From: a virus
Virus record (IMG/VR): IMGVR_UViG_3300034168_001358
Span: 1 to 35,024 of that record
Strand: one strand, 5' to 3'
Length of the DNA: 35,024 nucleotides
Below the pieces are notes generated by a model. That model searched no databases and was not told where the DNA came from. It saw only the letters and a program-made list of their open reading frames with translations. The position numbers and the translations under genes are program-made. Of this stretch, positions 23,188 through 31,615 are shown piece after piece; position 1 is the stretch's first letter; every line of letters starts with the position of its first letter.

Positions 23188-23194
23188 AAGGTGA

Positions 23195-23340
23195 CGATGC
23201 TTGAGGCGGTAAACTTCAAGACGCTGCTTGTAGGCGGTTAATCTACATGTTGTCGCGGGTTCCCAGCGGAAAAATGGGGGAACAAACGAACCGTGGAGTA
23301 ACCACATAAACCAACATGCAATTTTTAATCAAATAATCCT
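23195..23340 (+). ncRNA. Structured 5' leader of the major capsid mRNA
   Basis: About 150 bases with four consecutive hairpins. (1) CTTGA/TCAAG at 23200-23220. (2) TGTAG/CTACA at 23229-23247. (3) GTTCCC/GGGAAC at 23259-23283. (4) GTGG/CCAC at 23293-23305. Hairpins 1 and 2 are duplicated: both follow TGCTTG and carry GGCGGT(A/T)AA in the loop. The start codon has no Shine-Dalgarno sequence (TCAAATAATCCT before ATG). It is likely a stability or translation element; no known family is recognised. Confidence 0.5.
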
Positions 23341-24681
23341 ATGGCAGCACTACAAAACATTGAACAGCTTTTCGTTGAATGGGGCGGTCTCATCCGCAAC
23401 AACATCGCAAAGAACATCGTCACTTCTGACTTCTACCTCAAATATCTTCCTAAAGATAAGTGGGTTGATGGACAGGGCACCCAGATCAGCTACCCGATCT
23501 ACGAACGCTCGCTTTCTAGCGCAGCGGTCAACACCGCAGGGGGCGTAACCTTTGAAGCCTGGACATCTTCAGGCGGCGACGGCAACAAAGAGTCTACGAT
23601 TGGCTCCTACACCTCCAACCCCACCAACTCCAACTTGGTGGGCAGCAACGGCGGGCCAAACAACCGAGGCGGCATTGACGGCGGCGGGAGCCGTATCGTC
23701 GGTCAGAGCATCGACTCTTTTGGCGTAACCGTCCGCACCATGAGCCTCAAAAAGGCGGCTCTCAACAGCCCCGACATCTGCCTGGACGATCTTCAGTTCG
23801 CTTGGCAGGTTGAGGACCAGGTCAAGAACGTCGTGCGTGTTCTTTCCGAGAATACCAAGTATGTCTGGACAAACACCTATCAAGACGAGTATGTGTCCGC
23901 TTGCGGTAATCGGTCGGTAGCAATCAACAACTTCGACCCCACCACAAGTGCATTCCTAGCTACCCCCGCGACATCAAAACTCACTTGGGGCATTCTGGAA
24001 GCCATTTACGAGCAGCTCGGTTATGAGGGCGGCTCGATCAACCCATTCAAGCGTGTTGACGAGATGACTCCGATCTACGCGGCTGTTGGTGAGCGTTATA
24101 CGTTCTCCGACCTTAAGCGTCAGGACGCCAACGTCCGCGACGACTACCGCTATGCCTACATGGGCAGTGGAGAGAGCAACCCGATGATGGCGGCCCCTGG
24201 GCTCAACACGATCACTCGTGGATTCCAGTTCTTCACCGTCGAGCTTCCTCCTCGCTTCGAGTTTGACGCCGAGGCTGGCGAATGGGTGCGCGTGTTCCCA
24301 TACGAGCCAATCGCAACAAGCCGTGGCATGAAATGGGAGATCAGCGCACGCTACAAAGCGGCTCCGTTCACCGATACAGTGATCTATCACCAAGACGTGA
24401 TGAAAATCCTCACGCCTTCCCCTCGCACCAGCAAGGGCGGCGGCATGACCTACAACCCATCCTTTAGCTGGGCTGGAGAGTTCGTGTGGCGCAACATCCC
24501 CGACCGCGAGAGCAACATCGACGGTTCGACTGGCTTCTTCCGTGCGCTTTACGCCTACGGTGCCAAAGTCGAGCGCCCAGAGTTGGGCTTCGCAGTCCGC
24601 CACCTCCGCTGTGTGGATCGTGCAACCGATCTCACCGATTGCGCTGGCGACCAGGTCTGCCCACCAGCACCGGTCCTCTAA
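23341..24681 (+). CDS. Major capsid protein
   Basis: A 446-residue protein. It follows the scaffold group, has its own promoter and leader, and its composition (many Asn, Tyr, Pro, aromatic strands such as FFTVELPPRFEFDAEAGEWVRVFPYEP) is that of a capsid shell protein. N-terminal MAALQNIEQLFVEWGGLIRNNIAKN would be the N-arm; residues 75-115 form a Gly/Asn/Ser-rich loop (SSGGDGNKESTIGSYTSNPTN...GIDGGGS), possibly an extended surface loop. The HK97 fold is inferred from gene order, not from a motif. Terminal residues CAGDQVCPPAPVL have two Cys. The stop is followed by a large stem-loop. Confidence 0.75.
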   Translation: MAALQNIEQLFVEWGGLIRNNIAKNIVTSDFYLKYLPKDKWVDGQGTQISYPIYERSLSSAAVNTAGGVTFEAWTSSGGDGNKESTIGSYTSNPTNSNLVGSNGGPNNRGGIDGGGSRIVGQSIDSFGVTVRTMSLKKAALNSPDICLDDLQFAWQVEDQVKNVVRVLSENTKYVWTNTYQDEYVSACGNRSVAINNFDPTTSAFLATPATSKLTWGILEAIYEQLGYEGGSINPFKRVDEMTPIYAAVGERYTFSDLKRQDANVRDDYRYAYMGSGESNPMMAAPGLNTITRGFQFFTVELPPRFEFDAEAGEWVRVFPYEPIATSRGMKWEISARYKAAPFTDTVIYHQDVMKILTPSPRTSKGGGMTYNPSFSWAGEFVWRNIPDRESNIDGSTGFFRALYAYGAKVERPELGFAVRHLRCVDRATDLTDCAGDQVCPPAPVL

Positions 24682-24685
24682 CTGG

Positions 24686-24732
24686 CCTCAAACACCGCTC
24701 CTCGGCCCTAGGGTCGGGGGGCGGCATTGAGG
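24686..24732 (+). terminator. Stem-loop after major capsid gene
   Basis: Outer arms CCTCAA and TTGAGG, inner CCGC/GCGG, and a CGGCCCTAGGGTCG centre. There is no T-run after it (TTAAAAACCG), so it is not a typical intrinsic terminator; it may stabilise the 3' end of the capsid message, partly stop transcription, or attenuate the connector genes. Its apex holds the only intergenic CCCTAGGG site. Confidence 0.4.
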
Positions 24733-24760
24733 TTAAAAACCGTAACCCGTAGAAAAAAAT

Positions 24761-25144
24761 ATGACAACAATTTACGCCGGAGAAGATCATTTCGTTGAGG
24801 TCCCTCTTCCCTTTGACAACTTCACGACCCACTACTCAGCCATTACGGGCCAGGTCGCCTACCCGACTGCGGCGACTCCGGCTATTGCAACTCCCCCCAC
24901 CCCCGCTAACCCTGGAGGGGTTCTCACCAAAGTCGGTAGTGCGATTAGTGCTACAATCCCTGCAGCCGCAGGTAGCCGCGTAGCAAGGTTTACTATTCCG
25001 CAATCAACTACAAGCCTCGCAACCATAGCCCTCAACACACCAGGGGAGCTGCAAATCAAACTCACGAGGGCCGCGACACATCCAGAGGGTGCTGGCGTGA
25101 GCTACCTCATGTTTCCACTTGGTCAAATCGTTAAACCACTTTAA
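24761..25144 (+). CDS. Small beta-rich structural protein
   Basis: A 127-residue protein. MTTIYAGEDHFVEVPLPFDN...YSAITGQVAYPTAAT, a Pro/Ala/Thr linker (ATPAIATPPTPANPGG), then VLTKVGSAISATIPAAAGSRVARFTIPQSTT and LQIKLTRAATHPEGAGVSYLMFPLGQIV. Its pattern (strand, T/P-rich linker, strand pairs) resembles the Ig-like protein at 6689 in general character only. It directly follows the major capsid gene, where decoration or head-completion proteins are found. Not recognised as a family. Leader AGAAAAAAAT, no Shine-Dalgarno sequence. Confidence 0.55.
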   Translation: MTTIYAGEDHFVEVPLPFDNFTTHYSAITGQVAYPTAATPAIATPPTPANPGGVLTKVGSAISATIPAAAGSRVARFTIPQSTTSLATIALNTPGELQIKLTRAATHPEGAGVSYLMFPLGQIVKPL

Positions 25145-25145
25145 T

Positions 25146-25397
25146 ATGGCTGATCTAAAATTCCCAATGCCGGAAGGCTTCACACTCCCTGAAGGTGGCG
25201 ATAAAGGTGCCTTCGAGGTTCTCGCAACTCTCGAAGTCGAAGACGACGGGCAGCTCTGCCTAAAGGCAATCGACGGCATGCCAGTCGGCGAATACTCCGA
25301 AAAGGAGATGGAGCCCGAGGAGGCTGAGTATGCCGAGGCAACCGACCCTAACACAGGGGACTTCCAAAAAGCAGTGGCGATGGGCATGGGCCGTTAA
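25146..25397 (+). CDS. Small acidic hypothetical protein (83 aa)
   Basis: The frame is open from 25119, but ATG 25146 is preferred, one base after the upstream stop. The protein is strongly acidic: FEVLATLEVEDDGQLCLKAIDGMPVGEYSEKEMEPEEAEYAEATDPNTGDF. An N-terminal part rich in Pro/Gly/Leu (KFPMPEGFTLPEGGDKGAFEV) is probably a short beta element. Unknown family; a head-tail accessory role is inferred only from position. Confidence 0.5.
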   Translation: MADLKFPMPEGFTLPEGGDKGAFEVLATLEVEDDGQLCLKAIDGMPVGEYSEKEMEPEEAEYAEATDPNTGDFQKAVAMGMGR

Positions 25398-25403
25398 AGC
25401 ACC

Positions 25404-27488
25404 ATGAGCTTTGGAAGCTCTATAAAAAGCACGGGGAAAGCCGGAGCCCGCATTATGGACGGGTTCCGTGGCGTGCCTAATGGCATGGATGGGAGCAAAG
25501 ACCCGATCTTGACGCCGAGAGAGGCGGTTTACTACGCTCAAAACGTGACTTTCCGTGGCGGCAGCGGGCCGAAAACTCGCCCAGGTTTCCGCCATCTGAG
25601 CATTCTTTCCACCGGAGCGTTGTTTCAGGGGTGGGCAGTCCACCATTCCGTTTTGGCTGGGGTGAACTCCGTGGTTCTGGCGGTTGTATCTGGGCGCGTG
25701 TTGGAATACAACCCTGCCACAAACACAACTTCGGATTTGAGCACCCTGACAGGCTACACCATGAGCGCGACCAAACCCGCTTATTTCTGTCAAGCATCGA
25801 GATTCACGATCATACAAGACGGGGAGAGTGAGCCTTTAATTTACGCGATCAACGAGCAATCGAAAAAACTCTTTCAGCGCAGCGAACTAGGCAACCTTTC
25901 AATTCCTATAGCGAAAAAGATTCCGATTGGAACTTTCATGGCTTACGGGCAAGGGCGCTTGTTTGTAGCGGTGAAAGAAGAGACCTCTGTCCCCTCCGCA
26001 ATTTGGGCGGGGGATATTTCTTTCGGCGGCTCGACGGGGAAGATAGAGATTCTAACCTCCGTGAAATCCGACGACGACACTAAGCAAACTTTTACTCTAA
26101 AAGCAACGCATAATTTTAATCCTAAAGCTTATGTAACGGTCGAAGCGCACAATACTCTCAAGCCAGTTAACGGGACCTACGAGATTATAGAGGTCAATAC
26201 GGCAAAAACAACATTTACAGTCTATGCCGCCGCAGGAACGGACGGCACGAGTGGGTTTGCATCAGTTTTCAATGGGGGTAAAGACACTGACATCGTGCAT
26301 TTTACCGAGCATAATTTTATTAACGAAGGGGGCGCACTTGTCATCCCCGCTGAACTTGGCCGTATAAAGGCTCTTACCTTCCTTCCCGTGCAGGATACGA
26401 CTGCGGGGCAGGGAGACTTGGTAGCGTTTTGTGATCGCGGGGCGGCGAGCTTTGCCGTGTCCCTAGATAGGTCCAAGTGGAAAGAGACACAGTCTTTCCA
26501 GAAGGTGCTTTTTATGAATATCGGGTTGGTTGGTGAGAGCGTCTGCCCAGTGAATGGGGATTTGTTCTTCCGCTCAATGGACGGGAACGGCATTCGTTCA
26601 TACCGCAATGCACGGGCGGAATTTACGGGAACTGGGCAGACGCCGCTCTCCACTGAGATCGACCCGATCCTTATGCGGGATACGGAGTTTCTTTTGGAGA
26701 AAGCCCTAAAAAATCAAAGTCCGGCCCAGTTGAGTTCTGGAGTTAGCCTCATTTATTTTGACAACCGACTGCTTATGACTTGCCTGCCAAAGGTGCAGAC
26801 TTTTACAGCCCCCTCGGCGAGGAATCCTTTTGTGTATTTCACAGGGATCGTGGCGCTCGATTTTCAAGGCGTGTCGAGCAACAACGGAAAGCGGGGCGCG
26901 GCATACGACGGCGTGTGGACGGGGATCAATGTCTTGAGCCTCGCAACTGGGAACTTCGATGGAGTCCGCCGCGCTTTTGCCGCTTGCTACCACAACAACC
27001 GAGTTGAGATGTGGGAAGTCACGAAAAACGCAGAGTATGACCAATCCGTTTCTGGGCAGTCAAACATTGTGTGCTCGGTAACCACAAAGAACTACGATTT
27101 CGACGACCCCGCGATGCTCAAAAAACTGTTGCGGTGCGATCTGTGGTTTGACTCTATCAGCGGCGGACCCGTGGCTGCGCTCGACATCGAGCTTTTCTAC
27201 CGCCCCGACAGCTCCCCTAAATATGTGCCCTGGGCAACCTGGCAGAAGTGTTTCACGACCCAATACACTAACCCTACGCTTGCCCTAGAACTCATGACCC
27301 CCTATGCCAAAGGTTATGCGCCGCAGCTTCGCTCGCCGACTCCTCCCCAGACGGCCAACGCCATAACCGGCTGGCCTGACAATATCGGGTATGACTTCGG
27401 AGTGAAAATCAAGTGGACGGGGCACGGGCGGCTCTCCCGACTGATGATCCATGTGTTGGAGACTGTAGAAAACGCGGGAGGGGGGTAG
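25404..27488 (+). CDS. Beta-propeller-like virion protein (nozzle/neck candidate)
   Basis: A 694-residue protein. Its start, DGFRGVPNGMDGSKDPILTPREAVYYAQNVTFRGGSGPKTRPGFRHL, matches a frequent phage structural family (NV..R.G....RPG). Later repeats of strand-turn units (RLFVAVKE...IWAGDISFGGS, NNRVEMWEV) and the conserved AAYDGVWTGINVLSL...GVRRAFAACY and C-terminal LWFDSISGGPVAALDIELFYRPDSSPKYVPWATWQKCF fit the podovirus nozzle-type beta-propeller group as I remember it. It would close the tail tip and gate DNA. Followed two bases later by the BIG-domain gene. Confidence 0.6.
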   Translation: MSFGSSIKSTGKAGARIMDGFRGVPNGMDGSKDPILTPREAVYYAQNVTFRGGSGPKTRPGFRHLSILSTGALFQGWAVHHSVLAGVNSVVLAVVSGRVLEYNPATNTTSDLSTLTGYTMSATKPAYFCQASRFTIIQDGESEPLIYAINEQSKKLFQRSELGNLSIPIAKKIPIGTFMAYGQGRLFVAVKEETSVPSAIWAGDISFGGSTGKIEILTSVKSDDDTKQTFTLKATHNFNPKAYVTVEAHNTLKPVNGTYEIIEVNTAKTTFTVYAAAGTDGTSGFASVFNGGKDTDIVHFTEHNFINEGGALVIPAELGRIKALTFLPVQDTTAGQGDLVAFCDRGAASFAVSLDRSKWKETQSFQKVLFMNIGLVGESVCPVNGDLFFRSMDGNGIRSYRNARAEFTGTGQTPLSTEIDPILMRDTEFLLEKALKNQSPAQLSSGVSLIYFDNRLLMTCLPKVQTFTAPSARNPFVYFTGIVALDFQGVSSNNGKRGAAYDGVWTGINVLSLATGNFDGVRRAFAACYHNNRVEMWEVTKNAEYDQSVSGQSNIVCSVTTKNYDFDDPAMLKKLLRCDLWFDSISGGPVAALDIELFYRPDSSPKYVPWATWQKCFTTQYTNPTLALELMTPYAKGYAPQLRSPTPPQTANAITGWPDNIGYDFGVKIKWTGHGRLSRLMIHVLETVENAGGG

Positions 27489-27489
27489 C

Positions 27490-30270
27490 ATGGCCACTCT
27501 GGCTCTAAGAACGCCCTATCTTTTTGCTGATTACCCATCCGCAAGAATACTCTGCCCTATAGTGGAGGGAGACACCACTACGATAATCAACCTGACTTTT
27601 AAGTCCACGGGTTTGCCAGATTATGTTGTTTCCGTTCAACCAACTGGGGTCGCGGGGGAAGTTCTTTTAGGGTGGGCAAAAGCGGACAACAACAAGATAC
27701 GGGGGTTCATAAACGGGGTTGCGGTGGCGTTTCAGTTCACGCCGCCAACCACCACACCAAGCATCCCCTTCCTCGACCAAACAGGAGTTACCTTTGAGTT
27801 TAACTCAAACAACACCGAAGCAGTTGTTACCGCACCTGGGGCGCAGGTAATCACTTTTGCTTTGCCAACTGTCCAGGTAACTGGAGACGATGGAGAAGTA
27901 ACTACTGTTTCGGTAAAGTTAATAAAAACCCTAGATTTAGTAACAGAGGGAGGGACGGTAACTTTAGCGACTATAAGCGTGCCTGTTGCGTTGTCGGCGT
28001 CCTCTACATCAGGGCTAACTACTTTTACTTTCACCTCTTCAGATATTACAGCAGCCACGATAACCGAGGGGGATGTTTTAACTTACCTAGACGGCAAAAA
28101 AACCGTTGTTATCACTGCGAGTCAAAGCGGGAATGAAGATTGGCTCCCCGCGACTGCTACTATTACTCTAGCCCCTAAAACATTAAAAACCCAGCAAACG
28201 GTGACGCTCTCTGTAGCGGTGGCGTCTCTTTCCCTAGGGCAGACCACTACGTTTACGGCTTCAGCCTTTGTCTTCGGCACTATTCAGCCTTCTGGGTTGC
28301 CTGTTACGGTAACAACCCTTAATCCAAGTATCGTTTCTATTAGCGGGAATAATCTTGAAGGAGTTTCCCCCGGCGCTTCAATTATTTATGCGGAGCAGGG
28401 GGGTGACAGCACTTACGAAGCGGCAAACACTGATGGTGTTTTGGTCGTTGTAAATAAGAACTCGCAAACTGTTACCTTCCCAACCGATCTGTCGGGGGTG
28501 AAGGTTGGAGACGAGTTGCAGCTTTCTGCGACAGCCAGTTCTGGGCTCCCAGTTACTTTTTCAAGCTCTGACGACTCCGTGGCGACAGTATCGGGAGGCG
28601 CGGTTTTGTATGTGCGATCCCAAGGCGCTGCGGACATTACTGCCTCTCAGGCGGGCTCGGACATTTACGACAAAGCCCAAGTTACCAAGACTGTTACGAT
28701 AGGCGCGAGTGACCAGACAATCAACTTTCCTGAAATGGCTCCCCGAGCATTTAATTCGCCTGATTTTGCCCTAGAGGCTTCCGCGTCATCGAACTTGCCG
28801 CTCACATATACCAGCTCCAACCTGTCCGTGGCAACGGTCTCTAGCGAGGGGGACGTTCTTACTTACGGGGTTGGCAGCTCATTCATTACTGCGAGCCAAG
28901 CGGGAAATACTTACTGGCGGGCCGCAGCTTCAGTGCAGAGGCTTTTAACGGTGGTAAAAGCAAAACAAACTATCTCGTGCGAAGTGCCTTCGCAGATAAA
29001 CATCTCGGAGCGGGCGCTTCTGAAGGCGACTTCAAGTTCGGAAGAGTCGGTGGTTTTTTTTGTCTCCGGCGCGGCGTTAAAGATTACTGAAGAAGACGGC
29101 AACTACTACATAACGGGCGCTGCGGAAGGTCAAGGAACCGTGACCGCAAGCGTGGCGGGCGACGCAAACTACGAAGCAGAGTCTGTTAGATTTAATGTGG
29201 ATGTGGGGCGGCAATACCAAGAGATCGTGTTCCCGCTCATTGAGCCGCGCACATTTAATTTTCGTTCGTTTTCGTTAATCGCCTCGGCGACTTCGGGGCT
29301 GCCGGTGATCTTAAGCAGTTCCGCGCCCGCCGTGGCGAGCGTGAGCGCAGGCGGGTTGGTGGCAGTCAATAAAGCAGGGGTCACGACTATTACGGCGTCT
29401 CAGGCGGGGGGCTTGGAGTGGTTTGCCGCAACAAGCCTGCAAAGAATACTTGTCATCGACAAGGGGGAGCAGCAAATTAGTTTTTTCCCTCCCGCCCCAG
29501 TGCCATCCACCACGGCGAGCATCTCCCTTTCCGCAAGCGCCATAGGGGGCGCTGTGGCTTTCAAAAGCTCTAACCCGCAAGTGGTTCAAATGAACGGCAG
29601 TGTGGCTGTTATCAAAGGGGTCGGGGCAGCAAGAATTGTTGCCACCCAGGCGGGCAACGACGATTACCTGCCCGCCGTGGCAGTGGTTCCGATTATTGTT
29701 GTGCCCGTGATTGATTCCTCTGTGACACCGCTAAATAGCGTTTTGGATCACGAGTCGCACGCCTCCACATCCGTTTCACCCTCGACAAGCGCCGTGGCGG
29801 TCGTGTTGGGGACTCCTACCACGCTCGACCGCGAGGACCATAACTCATTGTTACTTTCCCTTGTCCTGAACACGGGGGATGTCGTGCCGCCCAATACGGT
29901 CTTGGATCACAGTGCATTCAGTTCTCGGGAAGTCTCAACAATCTTTACCGGAGATTCACAGACCCTCTCAGGGGGCTCCGACCATGAAGGCTACTTGGCA
30001 GGAACGAGCCCCGTGTTTTCTGGGGTTGCCGTGGTAGCAGATGCCGCAACAGAGCGGGATTTATCGAGCTATGCGGCTTACATTGCCTCGGTAGCTGACC
30101 ATGCCGCCTCCGAGTGCGTGAGGGCGAAGTATGACGGACGAGACTCGTTCGAGGTATATTTTGCTTCATCCCTGAGCGCCCCCGAAGGTTACTTGCTTAT
30201 CCAGGGGGGCGCGTATTTATTGTGGGGCCGGACAAATCAAGATTTCCTTCAGGGCAAAATAATAATATGA
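27490..30270 (+). CDS. Ig-like (BIG/MBG) repeat virion protein
   Basis: A 926-residue protein. From about residue 150 to 740 there are six to seven Ig-like repeats of about 85-90 residues with the signature SGLPVTFSSSD.SVATVS...G.ADITASQAG...Y..A....TV. plus QTI.FP (for example LPVTFSSSDDSVATVSG and LPLTYTSSNLSVATVSS). This is the bacterial Ig-like (Big_2/MBG) style, usually found on surface adhesins and phage tail/fibre proteins that bind carbohydrate. The C-terminal part has four short D-(H/R)-E/S-x-(H/F) repeats (LDHESHAS, LDREDHNS, LDHSAFSS, SDHEGYLA). It overlaps the Tail Collar gene at its stop (ATGA). Probably a host-contact protein. Confidence 0.75.
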   Translation: MATLALRTPYLFADYPSARILCPIVEGDTTTIINLTFKSTGLPDYVVSVQPTGVAGEVLLGWAKADNNKIRGFINGVAVAFQFTPPTTTPSIPFLDQTGVTFEFNSNNTEAVVTAPGAQVITFALPTVQVTGDDGEVTTVSVKLIKTLDLVTEGGTVTLATISVPVALSASSTSGLTTFTFTSSDITAATITEGDVLTYLDGKKTVVITASQSGNEDWLPATATITLAPKTLKTQQTVTLSVAVASLSLGQTTTFTASAFVFGTIQPSGLPVTVTTLNPSIVSISGNNLEGVSPGASIIYAEQGGDSTYEAANTDGVLVVVNKNSQTVTFPTDLSGVKVGDELQLSATASSGLPVTFSSSDDSVATVSGGAVLYVRSQGAADITASQAGSDIYDKAQVTKTVTIGASDQTINFPEMAPRAFNSPDFALEASASSNLPLTYTSSNLSVATVSSEGDVLTYGVGSSFITASQAGNTYWRAAASVQRLLTVVKAKQTISCEVPSQINISERALLKATSSSEESVVFFVSGAALKITEEDGNYYITGAAEGQGTVTASVAGDANYEAESVRFNVDVGRQYQEIVFPLIEPRTFNFRSFSLIASATSGLPVILSSSAPAVASVSAGGLVAVNKAGVTTITASQAGGLEWFAATSLQRILVIDKGEQQISFFPPAPVPSTTASISLSASAIGGAVAFKSSNPQVVQMNGSVAVIKGVGAARIVATQAGNDDYLPAVAVVPIIVVPVIDSSVTPLNSVLDHESHASTSVSPSTSAVAVVLGTPTTLDREDHNSLLLSLVLNTGDVVPPNTVLDHSAFSSREVSTIFTGDSQTLSGGSDHEGYLAGTSPVFSGVAVVADAATERDLSSYAAYIASVADHAASECVRAKYDGRDSFEVYFASSLSAPEGYLLIQGGAYLLWGRTNQDFLQGKIII

Positions 30271-31592
30271 GCGACAAACTAATATCCAATCTGGAAGAGA
30301 AACCCCTCTTGGCGGACACCGACATGCTCGTGATCGAGGGGGGCGGGGCGACATGGAGGAGCCCCGTTTCAAAATTTAAAGAGTATGTGTTTGGGTTCTT
30401 CGGTATCACGTCCTCAACCGACTCTAGCGACTATGTGGTTGTGAAAAAAAATACTGGGCAGGTCTATAAAGTAACCCTCGACAACTTGCTCCCCGCTGGG
30501 GTGGTGAGGACCGCCATGCTCGCTGACAGCACTAGCGCAACGACCGGCATTGTGGAAAGCAAACTCGCCCCAGGGAGCGTGACACACCCCAAACTCGCCA
30601 GGGATGCGGTGCATACCCACAACATCGCGGACGCGGAAACTGTGACGCAAGCCAACTACGGAACCAGCAACTTTGGCACAGGGGTCACTACCAGCAAGAT
30701 TGTGGATGGGGCCGTGACTGGTCCGAAAGGCGGCGTGCCCGTGGGAGCGGTGTTTCACTTTGCCTCCCCCTCGGTGCCCCCTGGCTATTTGCTCTGCAAT
30801 GGGGATGTGATCTCCACCGTCGCTTCCGCGTTCACACAGACGATCCCGAACTGGAAACTCAAAGCGTTGAGAGAGACCGTTGGGGCGGCCTTCGGCGCGG
30901 CGGGGTCGCTGCCCGATTTGCGGGGGCTCTTTGTGCGGGGGTTTGGGGGCACTGGCGTCGGGGGGAATAAACAAACTTATCGTCACTCGATTACGAGCTA
31001 CGACCCCCCTCTCACTACCGGCGCGTCGGCGGGGATCGACAGTGGGATCGCATGGGCCACAGATTCTTTGGCTTTAAGTTACACGCTGGCCTATTCAAAG
31101 GACATTCGGTTTCAGAGCGGTGTCACCGAAATAGTGGGCATCACCGGCACCTCGCGGGTAGTATCAGGGCTGACTGGGACATGGTATTATCGCGTGTATG
31201 CGATGCGGCCCCTGGTATCAGGGGCGTTCGGCGCAGTGCAGGGCGATACAAACAAGCTGCATTACCATGCGACACACGAACCTCAGCACGGGCATACCAT
31301 AACGGGGAGCATAACGGCTACCCAAGACCCCCACCACCACAGCTTCGACCTCTTTAGATACCATGCGGATAGCGATGGAGGGACCCATTTTTTAAACCCC
31401 TACCGTCGCGACGGGGATAGCCACAATTTCCTTACTAATGAGAAAACTCCTAAAATAACAGTGGCCAACAATTTGGCTTTTCAAACAAACACAACAGGAC
31501 TCGTCGTTCGAGACTCGCCCACCACCCCAGCAACCCCCGTAGACGAAAGTCGGCCTATAAATCTCGCACTTTTACCTTGCATAAAGTATTAA
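30267..31592 (+). CDS. Tail Collar domain tail-fibre protein
   Basis: A 441-residue protein; start at ATG 30267 (ATGA overlap). Residues 100-155 hold short fibre repeats (ESKLAPGSVTHPKLARDAVHTHNIADAETVT). Residues 159-226 are a Phage Tail Collar domain: VGAVFHFASPSVPPGYLLCNGD...GSLPDLRGLFVRGFGG. A His-rich stretch (HYHATHEPQHGHTITGSITATQDPHHH) may bind metal in the trimer axis as in short tail fibres such as T4 gp12 (known of that family). The C-terminus ends RPINLALLPCIKY, also typical. It is a tail-fibre or tail-tip adhesin. Follows the BIG-domain gene and precedes another fibre-like gene. Confidence 0.8.
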   Translation: MSDKLISNLEEKPLLADTDMLVIEGGGATWRSPVSKFKEYVFGFFGITSSTDSSDYVVVKKNTGQVYKVTLDNLLPAGVVRTAMLADSTSATTGIVESKLAPGSVTHPKLARDAVHTHNIADAETVTQANYGTSNFGTGVTTSKIVDGAVTGPKGGVPVGAVFHFASPSVPPGYLLCNGDVISTVASAFTQTIPNWKLKALRETVGAAFGAAGSLPDLRGLFVRGFGGTGVGGNKQTYRHSITSYDPPLTTGASAGIDSGIAWATDSLALSYTLAYSKDIRFQSGVTEIVGITGTSRVVSGLTGTWYYRVYAMRPLVSGAFGAVQGDTNKLHYHATHEPQHGHTITGSITATQDPHHHSFDLFRYHADSDGGTHFLNPYRRDGDSHNFLTNEKTPKITVANNLAFQTNTTGLVVRDSPTTPATPVDESRPINLALLPCIKY

Positions 31593-31606
31593 CCGTGATA
31601 TAGAAT
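31577..31606 (+). promoter_or_regulatory. Possible promoter before 31616 gene
   Basis: TTGCAT (31577-31582), 18 bases, TAGAAT (31601-31606); or TATAGA at 16 bases. GTATTAACCG (31586-31595) lies in the spacer, as CGGTTATTA does in the major capsid promoter. Weaker than the major capsid promoter. Confidence 0.3.
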
Positions 31607-31615
31607 AAATATGCA

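Noticed and set aside
23225-23290. A tRNA-like fold in the capsid leader (GCGGGTTCCC resembles a T-arm)
   Set aside because: No acceptor stem, anticodon arm or correct spacing can be built; simple hairpins explain the sequence.
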